In this document: in pieces, positions 1 to 12,300 of the stretch | Layout of the letters: every line of letters starts with the position of its first letter | Position numbering within the stretch: the stretch's first letter is position 1 | Source: Amblyornis subalaris | Lineage: Eukaryota; Chordata; Aves; Passeriformes; Ptilonorhynchidae | NCBI GenBank assembly: GCA_018881555.1 | Contig: JACAXG010000267.1 | Location: 1-64,000 of the forward strand | Direction of reading: 5' to 3' | DNA: 64,000 nt | Notes under the pieces: model-generated | What the model was told of the DNA's origin: nothing | The model's input: only the letters and a program-made list of their open reading frames with translations | The model's database searches: none | Made by a program: the position numbers and the translations under genes

Positions 1-79
1 AGCCCCTCAAGGCCAGGGTGCAGCAGGAGCAAAACCCCTGCCCTGGGCTCCTCACCACGGACTCCCTCTCCCCACACAG

Positions 80-235
80 GAGGAGATGTCCAATGTCAAC
101 CTCTCCAAGTTCCGCAAGATCCAGCACGAGCTGGAGGAAGCCGAGGAGCGGGCTGACATTGCAGAGTCACAGGTCAACAAGCTCCGAGTGAAGAGCCGGG
201 ACATTCATGGCAAGAAGATAGAAGAGGAAGAGTGA
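80..235 (+). CDS. MYH: Terminal coding exon of an upstream fast-type myosin heavy chain gene (partial)
   Basis: The exon follows a CACAG acceptor at 75-79 and reads in frame for 51 codons to a TGA at 233-235. It encodes the C-terminal end of the coiled-coil light meromyosin rod: the [18 protein letters not shown] stretch, then [13 protein letters not shown], then the tail HGKKIEEEE. This segment is specific to sarcomeric class II myosin heavy chains, whose tail packs into the thick filament. The charged heptad pattern is intact, with no frameshift or early stop. The rest of the gene lies left of the window. It is the first of three MYH units on the + strand. The exact paralogue cannot be assigned from 51 residues. 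Confidence 0.95.
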   Translation, partial: EEMSNVNLSKFRKIQHELEEAEERADIAESQVNKLRVKSRDIHGKKIEEEE

Positions 236-358
236 GGATGTCATGAGGGAGCAAAGTGACCTGAGGGCTTTCACAAAATGTGAACCCTCTGTCACTCTCT
301 TCCACATTTGATATTTGCAGCCTCCTCAATATATAGAGAATAAAGAGTAGATTCTTTT
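236..358 (+). terminator. 3'UTR and polyadenylation signal of the upstream MYH gene
   Basis: A short 3'UTR follows the stop codon. A canonical AATAAA lies at 339-344, about 105 bases after the stop. Short 3'UTRs of this size are typical of sarcomeric MYH genes. Part of this UTR (CACAAAATGTGAACCCTC and following) resembles the sequence after the decayed terminal exon at 31323-31478, so the two 3' ends are paralogous. Confidence 0.8.
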
Positions 359-1559
359 GGGTTCACATAATGAGCAATAGTTTTCATTTTTTTTTGTTTT
401 TATTCATGAGGTCTGTATCACCATTAGTCTTTGCACACAGTTTTGCTTTATAAGACCTTTGTGTACCTTCCGATGGTACAGCTTTTTGTCATCTAATTTT
501 CAATTGATTATCCCTTGCATAGCACTTTATCCAGTGATCAAAGAAATCTTCTTACTCACATAACTAATCCTGAAAGACACAAAGTGAAAAAGTTATTTGT
601 ACTGTTGCCTGTGTTGTTCAAGATGTGGCTAAAGTAAGCCAGAGTGTTGTTGAACAGGACGACCATAAAGTTTCCAACTAAATGATGCTATTTCAGGCAC
701 TAAGGATGATGATTTATACATTAGAAACGCAGAAGACTTCCATGACACTCGGCAAACAGTGCCATTAAATAGCACACAAAATTTGATACTGTTAAAAACA
801 CAAAACTCTACAGATAGGGAAACATAATTCTGGGTCATTTGTGAAGACATGGACTCTGAGCTGACAATCACCCTTCAGGACGAAGGTCTGCCACATCTTC
901 TGCATAACTATGTGAAAATACTAGCTCATTTCTCAACAGTGGTAACAGAAGAGAAAATCAGAAGAGGCAAGGTCAAGGAAGACAAATTACACACACCCAG
1001 GGACTTAAAATAGGAAGGGAGAGAAATGAGTGGGCATTCAAAGCAGAAGTCTAAAATCAACATAGTGTGGAGAGGCTTGAGAGGGATCAATGTTCTCACC
1101 GGCTCTGGCATGAAAAGAAACAGGAGACTGCAGAAGGAGGGCAGAGGACAGGAGGGTTGGGGGGAAAGTGAGAGGGTGTTGGGAGTGTGTGCACATGTAA
1201 ATCAAATGCAGGGAAATCTCTCACCTTCTTAGTCAGGCATGGCATGCAGATCATGGCCATGCCCAGGTCTGAGGTTGGTGGTCTCCAAAAACTTTGTCTC
1301 TATTCATCTTCAAACTTTCAGAGCAGAGCCTGCCATTGGAGCTCTTGAGGTTTCCTGGGAAGTTCTGAAGGTTGTCAGTGGTACCCCTGTCAGTGTGTGT
1401 AGAAATTCCTGTCACAGCATGGGTTTTGCTGCCAAAGATCAAAGTGAGCTTCTGGTGAAGTTTGCTCACTCTGCGGGAAACTTACACCCAACAGCTCCAC
1501 ATCTGTATGGCTAAAACAAAATTATCAAAATAACACTAATTATCAGCTTCCAAGTTGCA
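359..1559. other. Intergenic, nothing recognised
   Basis: AT-rich non-coding sequence downstream of the upstream MYH gene. Reading frames are short and show no family signal. No repeat family was recognised. Confidence 0.6.
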
Positions 1560-2300
1560 AACTCACCAACACACCAGTAATTTTGAGGCTGTTCTGCTGT
1601 CAGTAGTGAGGACGCGAAAGCGGAAACCCCAGATGTTATAGCAGGGCATCTCACTCCCCACAAGAGCTTATCTGTTGCTTGTTGACTAGTCAGATAACTC
1701 AAACAGGACAAGCTGTCTTGTAGTGAGTTATTTTGGCACCATGGGGTTAACATTAGTCTGGCATCTCCCAACCACCAATAAGCATCTTACCTGAAAAGAT
1801 AAGCTGGATTTCTGACTGATGGACACCTCACTTTGCAAACTATAAAATCTACACCAAACTTCCACAAAACAGAAATTTACACATTCCCTGGAAATGTTTG
1901 GAGTCTCTCCCCAGAGCAGGGACACTGCTTTGTGGTTACTCCTCTGGAGGCTGAGTGAAAGGACTCTGTGTACACTATCGTCATTTTGGGAGTAAGTTAT
2001 ATTTGACTCCTAATCAATACTATTTATTTTGCTAGCTTTAATATAGATACCTTGATATTGTGCACTGTTTTATGTAATCTACTAGTAGTTCTTTTAGTTT
2101 TATACTGGGTAGTAACTCTGATTAAGATCGTTAGTCTGTTATCTCCTGTCTGTTCAATAAATAATTCATCTTATAAATAGACCTGATCAGCCCTCCTTAG
2201 AACTTGCGGGCCAGAGTGATTTCTTAAATGTAAGCTGTTGCCAAAAATCTGAGGCTAAGGCAGGGCTTGTCTGAAGCTCCCACTCATCCCATAACAGATA
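1560..2300 (+). repeat. Possible degraded LTR-like sequence
   Basis: The stretch has an LTR-like order of signals: a TATA-like CTATAAAATC near 1840, an AATAAA near 2155, and a GC-richer end closing in ATAACA near 2296. I could not find matching target-site duplications or a second copy in the window, so the boundaries and the identity are uncertain. Confidence 0.25.
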
Positions 2301-4699
2301 TCTCGATCATTGCTATCTGAAAGAGTGATGACAGTGAGCTTTTTCGAAGCTGATCAGCTTTCAGTCACAAAGAGCTTCAAAGATCCATCTAACACCTTTC
2401 AGTGGTGCCAGCCTAGCTCCTCCTTCTCATATGTTAGAAAGCTTCCTATGTTTCCATAGTAATCGTCAGATTTCTTTCACTCCATTTTATTCTCCGCACT
2501 CATGCTCCATGACAGATACAAGCCTGACTATTTTCTGATACTGTCTTTGCCATCAATTTTTCTTCTTTTTACTCTTCCTTCTGAGTATCTGACCATTCTA
2601 TGTCTATACTAACATGCTTCAGTTCCTTGAAATCTCCATTATCATAGACCTGTAAATGCAATTTTTTTCTATTAATAGCAAAAGTTTTGTACTGGGTTTG
2701 TACTGACCTGAGGGTTTGTACTGACCTGGCAGTGCATGGTCTTCTCTGGGCCTGAAGTGGCTTTAACTTGTTGTAATCACACAACTATCAGTCAACCTGT
2801 TTTGGGTTAAACTTCTGAACATCACATATGGTGAAGGTCTGACAAGCTTTGGGGGTTCACTGCACAATCGGGAACTACCTTTCATGGTAACTAAGGCAGC
2901 AGAAACTGCTCTGCACCTTTGAAACTTTGNTTGGAAACCAGTGAAAGGGAAGCAGACTGTCATAAAGAAATAGACAAAAATAAAGCCAAGCAAACCTGGA
3001 ACAAGTAGGAAGAAATCCTTCTCTGCTGTAGTCTTCCTGGCAAAGATGTGAAGATGCTGATAACTCATGGCAGGCCCCCTCCCTGGCAGTGCACCATTCT
3101 TAAGCAAAACTGAAGAGTCAATCTTGGAACAGAAAGTAACACCGGGATGGTAAGGTCATAACCACACAGAAGAGGCTGTTATAAGAAAGTATTTTGTGTA
3201 AAAAATATTTTGTTAGTGAGGCTCATCTATATCAATGAGATGATTTTTACTTTTACACTTAGAATGGGAAAAACTACTCGTAGCAAGTAAATAATTCCTT
3301 CCCTGTCCCCACTAGGCAGGATGTGTGGATTTTCATGCAGAATAGATTTTGGAGACACTTTAAAATCATACTCAACCAACAATGCATAAGTTACTGTGAA
3401 ATTTTTACAGTCTGTCAGCATCAGCTGAGTATAAGGGACCCTCACTCTCAGAAAGGAGGGTAGGACAGAATGATCTGGACTTCTCTCAAATGCAGTTTGC
3501 CTTTTTCAGGAATGCCTTCTAAGATAACCTTATATAGAAGGAAAAGAGTAAACTGCACTTCTGCAAGAAGATGCACCATTTATTGGAAATGTGTAAAATG
3601 CCTTCCCCATCTCAGGAGCTAGCCATACAGGTTTGAACCCTGCAGGTTGACATAAAATCTTGGGATATACACAGGGAGGTGTATGAAATGGAACAAAGAA
3701 GGCAAGACCCATCAGAAAGATCAGCTTCAGGCAAAGGCAATGCTGGGGAGTGGGCAGGAAGGTGAGCACNCTGCCAGCTTTGTGGAAGTTGAGCCCAGGG
3801 GTCAGCACTGGCAGAGATTGCGAAGCAGCTGCCTGTCTGCTCCACCCCAGGGGCAGAGACCCAGAACAGACTCTGGGTGCAATGACGCATTGCCCCATCC
3901 CATACTTACATCTGTCCCAGGTGTTGGTGACACATGAAGGAAGCACAGACTGCTGTGGTGTTCCGCCGGGGTGGGTGCTAGAGAAGGGAACAGAGACATC
4001 AGCTGGGGCTGTGGCTATGCCTTTCACCTCACCATTTAGGCCACTGATATCACAGCAAAGCTCCATCAGCTTTAGCGTCAGCTTCAGGCTCCTGTCAGTC
4101 ACAGGGAGCTCCCNGNGCAGCAGCCGACCAGACCCCCTGCTCCAGGCACCCAGTGCCAGGGGATGGCAGCCTGGAGCCATCGAGGGCACTCTCCTTNGGG
4201 CCCTGCTCCACTGCAGGCCAGCAGTGAGGTCTCACTGAANCCTGGGTGCTTTAAACCTGCTGAAACTGCCTGGCCCACGTATTAGGAGCAAATCACAGCA
4301 GAGGGGTTTAAAATCCAACTAGGTAGGTGAGCCAGTTTCATGTGTTCCCCATCGGGACACAACAAAGACAGGTGGGATGGGCCAAAGAACATCTGGAAAT
4401 GCTGGAATATCTCATCAATGCTGGAAGAAAAGACCTGGAGCTGACAGAAGCAGCCACTGGTCAGTGCACAGANCCTCATCTGCACTGGGCACTCTGCCTG
4501 NAAAGGGAATCATGTNGGTGCTTGGGAGCGTGTGACTATCAAAAGGGACAACACGCAGCATCAATGGCCCTGCCACCTCCACTGCGCACCCTGTGGAGCA
4601 GCCTAAGGAGAGCAACTGCTGGAGAAAAGAAGATTCCAGAGAGATCTCACTTTGGCCTTTCTGGTACATGANGGAGTCTTATAAAAAATAGGGAAAGTG
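2301..4699. other. Intergenic; no supported gene
   Basis: Mostly unique sequence. 3600-4660 is GC-richer and carries overlapping open frames up to about 220 codons on both strands, but these have ambiguous bases, no recognisable domains and no splice context. A short 17-18 bp direct repeat (GGGTTTGTACTGACCTG twice) lies near 2694-2731. Confidence 0.5.
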
Positions 4700-5016
4700 A
4701 CTTTACATAGGTAGCCATAAGAAAAAAGGGGAAAGTTTTTAAAGTAAAAGAGGAGAGGTTTAGATTAGATATTAGGAAGAAATTCTTATCTGTGAGGGCA
4801 GTGAGGCCCCGGCACAGGTTGCCCAGAGCAGTTGTGGCTGCCCCATCCCTGGAAGTGTCGCAGGCCAGGTTGGACAGGGCTTGGAGCAACCTGGTCTAGT
4901 AGAAGGTGCCCCTGCCCATGGCAGGGGGTGAGTAATGTGGTGTTGGAAACCAACAGGACTTTATGGTCCCTTCCAACCCAAGCCAATTATGATTCTGTGA
5001 TTCTATGATTCTATGA
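4700..5016 (+). mobile_element. CR1 LINE, 3' end fragment
   Basis: Typical CR1 3' tail: the GATTAGATATTAGGAAGAAATT block, then GTTGCCCAGAGCAG, then CATCCCTGGAAGTG, then TTGGACAGGGCTTGGAGCAA, ending in an ATTCTATG-type terminal repeat at about 4990-5016. It is 5'-truncated, as most CR1 copies are. Confidence 0.9.
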
Positions 5017-5599
5017 AGCCAGAGATTTGCTTCAATGGCATTTTCCTGTTTGACAGTAAGCATTAATGAGGACANGCTCAAAGACTCCCCATCCAATCAG
5101 TGCTGATTGCACCATGGCAGAATGTGCAGACCCCAGGTGAGGAAGGGCATGGGAGACACTCATCCCCAAAGATGCTGCTNCTGTCCCAAANGGGACAATT
5201 CCATCTGGGAGTCTCTGTGCAGCCGAGGCTGCAGGCACAGAAGTGCCCTCCAGCTCCAGTGCCCTACATTCACCTCCTTCCTCTTGCTGACAGGGGTGAA
5301 GTCTTTCCTCCCCTTCTGCCCTGGCACGTGGCAGTGAGTTGCCCACGGCTACAGGAGGGAAGGGCNTTGGAAGGCCAAGAACAGATACTTGTCTTATTGA
5401 GGTGAGCTGTGGATCCCTTCTCTGAGGAGTAATCTGTGGCCGGAATGTGACTTTTCCGTCATGCTACAGCTACAGAGATGGCACCNGGCTGTCCCAGCAT
5501 AAGCCTGACAGAGACTTGGCTCTCCAGGACCAGAAGGGTCTGACATAACGTATGCTGCACAATCAAAATTTTCCCNTGGGTCTCGTTAGGTAGATGTTA
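5017..5599. other. Unique spacer between CR1 and LTR
   Basis: About 580 bases with several single Ns. I see no gene or repeat family here. Confidence 0.5.
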
Positions 5600-6574
5600 T
5601 GTCCTGGTAAATTAGGGTATTGTTGAGGGTTAGGGGTTTTTTTTCTTTCTCTCAGGGAATTTTCTTCCCATTTTCTGTCCAGGAGATGAATAGAGGTAAT
5701 TAAGAAATGAAAGAAAATTGCCAAGCACTCTCACACACTATGGTGATTCCATAGCCAGAGGAATGAGAGTTTGGGAGTCTTGGCAGGGGAGTGAGATCTC
5801 TGTCTGGGGGGTTGCTCTTGGGAGTTGCAGGTATTACTCGGAGAGGTATTTGGGGGCTAACCGAGACTTGGCTGGGGGGTGAGGGCTGCTCTCTGCCCTT
5901 TTCAGCTCGGCGGTCAGGGNGAACACTCGTGTGTTGCAGAGAGCGTTCGGCTGCTCTGGGGTTATTGTTACACTTTAGCTCGCCATCCCGGGTCTGCCCA
6001 TCCCTGTTGCTCCAAGGATACTGCTACAGTCCAGCTCGCCACTCGGAGCGGTACCAAGANCAGCTGCTCCCTGTGAGTTTTGCAAGGGGAGCCATCTCCC
6101 GTCTTTTCCCCTCGCCAGAGCTCCCACCACCACCCCGGGGGTTCCCGAGCCCACATCAAAGCGCCCCTGAGGCCACGGGGGAACCAGCGCAGCCCCTCTG
6201 CCTTGCCAGAGCCAACAGCACCCCTGAGGCCACGGGGGGGTCACTGCAGCCTCTGCCTCAACCCGAGCCAGCAGCGTTCCATGCCGGTTTTGGTCGCAAC
6301 TACACNAAAGGGGGAATTGCTTGACGAATGGGAAAAGACTGTTACTGGGTTTCTGTTCTTTTTGTTGTTGCTGTTGCTGTTGTTTGTCTGTCTTTATATA
6401 TACATGTATATACATATATATTCTAGTAAATAACTGCTCTTTCTTTTCCCATATCTTTGCCTGAAAGCCCTGTAATTTCAAAGTTATAATAATTTGGAGG
6501 GAAGGGGTCATCTTTTTCCATTCCAGGAAGGTTCCCGCCTACCTTGGCAGACACCTGCCTTTTAAACCAGGACA
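5600..6574 (+). mobile_element. Solo LTR, avian ERVL type (+ strand copy)
   Basis: The element starts TGTCCTGG and ends AAACCAGGACA, the terminal inverted bases expected of avian ERVL-type LTRs. The 975-base length suits a solo LTR. Its right half matches the reverse complement of 27164-28160, including a long shared block ending in the AATTTGGAGGGA region. Flanking GTTA (5596-5599) and GATA (6575-6578) may be a decayed 4-bp target duplication. An internal GTTGCTGTTGCTGTT plus TATATACATG microsatellite lies near 6360-6425. No viral coding sequence is attached. Confidence 0.8.
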
Positions 6575-6917
6575 GATATATAAGCATAAAGAGCCAGAAT
6601 TGGCTCCATCAGACTCATGACAGAAATATGAAAATAGAGTGTGGAATGAGTGGGTCACAATAACTATAATAGTTGTGTGAAATTGGACATGCACATGTGA
6701 GGTCTGAGACAGAGAGAGAACTGAGAATGACTCTGATATCTGGAATATGGGCTGGAAAGGTGTGGCTAGATGTGAAAGGAGAGGATATGAAAAAGGAACA
6801 AGGGCATTTGGTAATGAGAAGCAAATTGTTGTTAGATTTGGGTAAGAAAAATAACAAAAACTGATAGATGTTGGGCTTGGAAGAGTGCTACAGGTAAAGA
6901 TAACACCAAAGATAAAG

Positions 6918-7284
6918 AAATATTGTCTGTTGAGCCTGGAGAAGAGGAAACTGAGTGGAAACCTCCNGAGGGGCAGTGGAGGGGTAGCTCCAATCTCTGC
7001 TCTCTGTGACCAGGGACAGGACCCAGGGAATGGCTGGAGCTGTGCCAGGGGAGGGTCAGGCCGGATATTAGGAAAAGGTTCTTCCCCCAGAGGGTGGTGG
7101 GTACTGAACAGGCTTCTCAGGGAATGGTCACAGCCCAAGGCTGCCAGAGCACCAGGAGTATTTGAACAACACTTTCAAGCAGAGGGTGGGATTGTTGGGG
7201 TGTCTGTGCAGGGCCAGGAGTTGGACTTGATGATCTTTGCAGGTCCTTTCCAGCTCAGGATATTCTGTTATTTTGTGATTCTGC
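6918..7284 (+). mobile_element. CR1 LINE, 3' fragment
   Basis: Contains the CR1 blocks GAGCCTGGAGAAGAGGAAAC, GGATATTAGGAAAAGGTTCTT, a TTGGACTTGATGATCTTTGCAGG segment, and a tail ending TTTTGTGATTCTGC. It is 5'-truncated and diverged. Confidence 0.85.
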
Positions 7285-8324
7285 AAATAGGCATAAGAGA
7301 TGGGAAAAATTGGCAAGAGCATTAGTTGCCTTTATATTGTAAGATTTTATAGGCTTGAAGCTATCTTTAAACTTGTAAAATAGTTACAACTCATTATATG
7401 AGTAAATATAACCATAGTTATTACATTATAATAACCAGATATTTATTTATAACCAATGTTTCATTTGGTTTACTAGTATAAGACAAATCAAACAAATAGC
7501 ATCACGTAAGAAAGGCCATATGGTTTTTTTTAAATAACATTTAAGGCCACTGTAAGCATCCTGGATGAAGGGAAACGCCTATGAAGGAAAATACTGACAG
7601 TTAAGTTTTCCTTTGGTGAAAAACCTTTCCTGGCCAACATCTGCTATGCCAGTGTTTTTGAAGACATAAAAAAAAAATTTGTTAAATGTCAGTGTAATTT
7701 GGGGAAAATTATATGCCCATGTCAGTCAACATTACTAAACTAAAACATTTTTATTTGGTGTTGCTACAAGATTATTTGTTTTCCTTCTGCTTTCCATTTT
7801 TTCAGTGACCAGAAGAATTATCTTGATAGAATCCAATAAGCAGACTTCAGACAGTAGTATTATGCATAGTAGTATTTTACAATGGAATTTTACAAAGACT
7901 TGACAAGTTTGATCAGATTATTTCCTTGAATAGAAGATGAGTACTCTATAATTAAAATATAGAAGTTTTCTTATTATTTACCAAAAAACTAACATATGAA
8001 ACTTCATTAGTGATTAACATACTGAACATTTATGGTGGTGATAGTGCTTAAGAGCAAGAACTCAACCTGCATATGCCTCCAGGCTGGATATGTCCAGAAA
8101 AAAAATCAAATAATAAACATTATATCTTAAATACTTGTTTAGTTCTTGTAAATCTGGAAATGTTCCTTATTTATATTGGGAAATATCTTTCATTCATTCT
8201 TATAAATTCAAGTACATTTAGTTTCTCAGATGTGACATCAGTTTGATGACATACACTGAAGATTAGGATCAGCTTGTATAAACACCCTGTGTAGTCAGAC
8301 TGATTACTAGATGATAAGTATTGC
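7285..8324. other. AT-rich intergenic sequence
   Basis: No gene, RNA or repeat family recognised; strongly AT-rich. Confidence 0.5.
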
Positions 8325-9350
8325 AAAGTCACTGATCTTGGAAGAAAATGTTAGTCGATAATTACCACAAAGGAACATCTCTGAGAGGAAGTTTAAAATA
8401 GATGCAGCTGGTGTATTCTCATGGAGCTGCCTTAGAGTGTCACAGAGCTGTCTTAGAGCCATAATAATGTGGCCATCAGTGATGTGTTCCTTAAGTAAAT
8501 AAGGACAGTTTCATTCACAGGATAACATCAAATGAAAGTATTCCTGTTGTGCAGAGAGAAACTTCTACTTTATGAATACAAGCTACATTTATCAATTCAG
8601 TTCTTTGTTATTTACAAGTCTATTCAAACCCCAGGAGAAACTACTAGCTGAAAAACGTCCTGTCTTTCTCATGCAAGAGAGAAAGGAAGAAACCTGTCAA
8701 GTGTCTAATTCTANTTAGCTGGAGGTTCCTCTGGAAGACCAGACCATTTTTCTGGGAGTGTATGATTCGACATATATAAAAACCTCAGATGGGAGCACTA
8801 ATAGGCACAGTCCAAGATTTGAAAATGTGCAGGGTAGAGCACTGACATGCTCATTGTGTGCCAGGTCTGTCTGGAGGCCCCTAGGGATCACCTTTCTTCA
8901 GGGGGGTACAGGAAAAGTGGAGAAATCCCTGTGGAAGCATCAGAGAGTTGGTAACATGGATGCAGAAGGCAAAGGTTACTCCTGCATACCCGAGAAAGCA
9001 GTGATGAGTGAAAATGTCTTTATAGCTTAAGATGGACAGGAAATATTCTCACAAAGTTCAGACAAAACATAGTTTAGTTGTGTTTTCCGTGTATTGTGTC
9101 CGAGAGTCCCGCATCAGAGTTATGCTAATTTGCCTGCACCATGAAACCTCTCCAATCCTGTGATAGTCAAGAGTCAGCTAAGGGAACCTGCCACCTGACT
9201 TCTTTTTTTGAGTCATTTGCATCCTAACAGTAATGTCAAGCTAGCAACTACAATTTCCCTTCCATACACCTCTCTGTCCTTCTCTGACTCTCTTTACCAC
9301 CTGTTGTCCCTCTGCTTTCTGAGCTTTACTCAGATATTTCTAAGCCTTTT
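8325..9350. promoter_or_regulatory. Paralogous non-coding block A, candidate MYH cis-regulatory element
   Basis: The core at 8325-8410 aligns with 37985-38075: both contain ACTGATCTTGG, then ACATCTCTGAG or ACCTCTGAGGG, then the shared AGTTTAAAATAGATG. Weaker matches in the same order continue to about 9350 (against about 39220), including CCTGTT(G/C)TGCAG and a pyrimidine-rich CTCTCTTT stretch. TTTAAAATAG differs from the MEF2 consensus by one base. The block lies about 8 kb after one MYH 3' end and about 11.7 kb before the next MYH promoter. The matching position in both intergenic regions is what suggests regulation; function is inferred. Confidence 0.4.
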
Positions 9351-12300
9351 TACTTCACTGAGCTGATCTGTAAATGGAGTCACTCAGCTGCTTAAACGTG
9401 TGAAGGAAATGGCATTCTGCACGTCACCTAAGCTTTACCTACTATTTGGTGTGGAAATAGGAGTTGTGTGCATTGCTCACCTTGCCTGCACCTTCAGTAC
9501 TGTCCTTTTACAATCACAGGTTGCACATTTATCCACCTTTCTACTCTCAGTTGGCTGTTTCAGGACCTCTCCAAGAGACTAAGTTGTTTTAGACTATGTG
9601 TGAAAGAGTCTATTGTACTGCTGGAAAGAGAAGGCTTCATGTTTACGAAAGTTAGTTTTCCAAACTCTCTGTGTGGAGACATGGAATGTTTGCTTTCCTT
9701 TTAAAGTAGGAAGGCTGAATTATATACACAAGGCATTACAGACAGTAGTTCTTGAAGGCAAGTGTAGGATTAGCAAAGAGGATGGGCATCTCTGCTACTG
9801 CCTTCTATGAACTGTAGCACAAGCTAATCTTCATCAATAATATTATTGGGAGATTTACATTCAGTCCCAGTTCATTGCTTTTTACATAAGTACATAGATT
9901 ATTGGTCCCGAGTGCCTTTCTTCCTAGAGAATGACTCAGCAACTCCCATTAGTAGTGGTAATGACTGGGTTATTTCAAGAAATCAATTCAAAATTCCATC
10001 TCTGTCCTCCCCAGCACATGAAATCTTTATCAGGAACATTCAAACAGATTCTTAGAGGACAACTAAGAAGGTAGGACAGCATATTAAGCTCTATATTTAA
10101 CAAACAAGTTCTATGGAGGATAGAAGGTACTGGCTATAATTAATTTAATCTGAACCAATATTTATCAAATCTAATAAAAAAGTGTGTCCTTACCATCTCC
10201 AGGTCCTGTTCACAGGAACATGTTACTCAAAGTGTTGCAATGAGAAGATCTGCTCTGAAGGATTAGTGTTCTAACATTTCTGCTAATCATCTGCCAACAT
10301 TCCTAAAAGATCTCCTTTTACCCAGGGAACAGCAGAATGAGGCTATGTTTCCTGCACCATATTATACACACTGATGGTTTCCAGGCCATATTAATCTTTC
10401 CAAGCACGCTCTTCCTATTCTGATAGCAGAGCTGACAGTAGTATTTACAAGGTTCAGATCACACAAAGATAATTTTGTGTGTGTGTTTGTTGTTGTTTGG
10501 GGGGTTTTGAATGTGATTTGTCAATAAACATTACAAGGAGAAGTATTCTGTTCTGCCTGGAGTGTAAAGGAATNTATTTTTTATACAGGATGTTGATTGG
10601 ACAGAGCCACCTCATGAAGTTTCTGTGGTTTGCTCAAAACCTTAAGCATCCCATTTTTCTAAGATATCATGATTAATGGGGAAGCATAAGTAGCTGTAAT
10701 CTCAACTTCCAACATTCTTTACAGAGCTCCTCTCAAAACCATCTCAACTTAAAACTCTATTGGTTGTTTCCCACAAGAATACGATGAACTTCTGAAAATT
10801 TCATCAGTTGGGAAACAACTGTGTTCCCATTCTTTGCAAAACATTGTTTCTCTTCCTATTTAATTCTTCCTGAAATTACTAATTTATGGTCATTTCTCCT
10901 GAACTGTCATACACATGTCGGTAGCCTGTACTATGTCTTTACTGTTTACTCCGTCTACCGCTGCCTCAATCAGGTGTTAACCTACACCTTCATAAAAGCT
11001 GAATGACCTAACCGCAGATTTTTAATATCATAGGCAATGTTAATGTCTATTTCAACCTCTCCCTTCATGTCCCAAGCCTTCAAATATTCCATTGAAATGA
11101 CTCCATGAACTTCTTTAAATATNTATGTGTTTTTATCATATAACGTGTCTTGGAAACTTCCAGGTCTTGGGCACATGTTGCGGTACCAGATAATTTGTGA
11201 ATTTTTAGTCATTAAATAACATTTGAATATATGTAATGACTGGAACCGCATGAAGCTTAGGACTGTCTTCCCATAAACAGCCAGTGATATCTGTGGATGT
11301 CTCTGACCTTACATCTTTTTGATGATGTGGCTAATCTGAAACTTCCTATAGCAGAGACTCACTGGTGAATGAACAAAGGGATCATACCCATTGGCTGTCT
11401 TCTTAGCTACAAGGCAGCTTGTTGGATTGACAATTTGGGAAGAATAATATATTCCCCTTCAGGAACTGAATACTCTCTTCTTCCAAAAGGAGTGCTCTGA
11501 CTTTAGTACTGCTAGAGCCATAGTTGATGGGAAATAAAACTTTTCTTTATTCCAGTGCCTATTACACACAGTTTCTGAGAGTGTGTCTGGCTTTCAGATC
11601 TGCCCTTCTCTCTGTGCAAAGACTCGGGCTCCTGAACCCTTTGCTGACAAAGCATCCTGACATTTACTTGACTTTCGTGTGGAATTTTGGTCATTCTGCA
11701 GGAGGATAGATTGGATGTTTTAGAAACCCCTCTTTACAAGTACACTAGCTACTTTATATGACAATCAAAGGCAGGGATTTGTGGTCCATGAGCTTGCTTC
11801 AAAAACTAGTGTAGAGCCATTCTTCCTGTACTTCAAAGAAATCTCTGGACATAAAGGTCTATAATTCTTAATTCAAAGATTTGGATCTCCTTTGATGATT
11901 TCTAAGTGGCTTCCCCATGTCTTCAGTTACTTCTGGTTCCATTCTGTACTTTTCTGCTTTATCTTGTCTTTTTCAACTATAGTTTTTGTTATTCTGGATT
12001 TATTCTAAAAATTTTGTTTGCAGTATGAGCTGGGCTGAAAGCTTTCAGCTTCATGGACTGCCAATGACGGGTTTATATAACCTGGGTTTATATGATCTGA
12101 ACTAGAACTACTTAACAATTCACAGAATCACAATATCATGCAATTTAGCTAGAGTATTTTAAAAAGATGGAATATATATGAACATTTTGAACCTTTCTAT
12201 GTGCCCTGCTATGTTAACATTCATCCATGTCAGTATCGACTCCTTCAGAATTTTTCCATCANGATGCTTTTTTCTCTATGTGCTACAGCTGCAAATTTGC

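Noticed and set aside
3530..4238. Overlapping open frames of up to 219 codons on both strands
   Set aside because: GC-rich stretch with several Ns. The frames are mutually antisense, have no domain signal, no splice context and no family resemblance.
5791..6511. Frames of 177-178 codons
   Set aside because: They lie wholly inside the 5600-6574 LTR, are GC- and proline-rich, and their mate region at 27164-28160 reads differently. They are non-coding LTR sequence.
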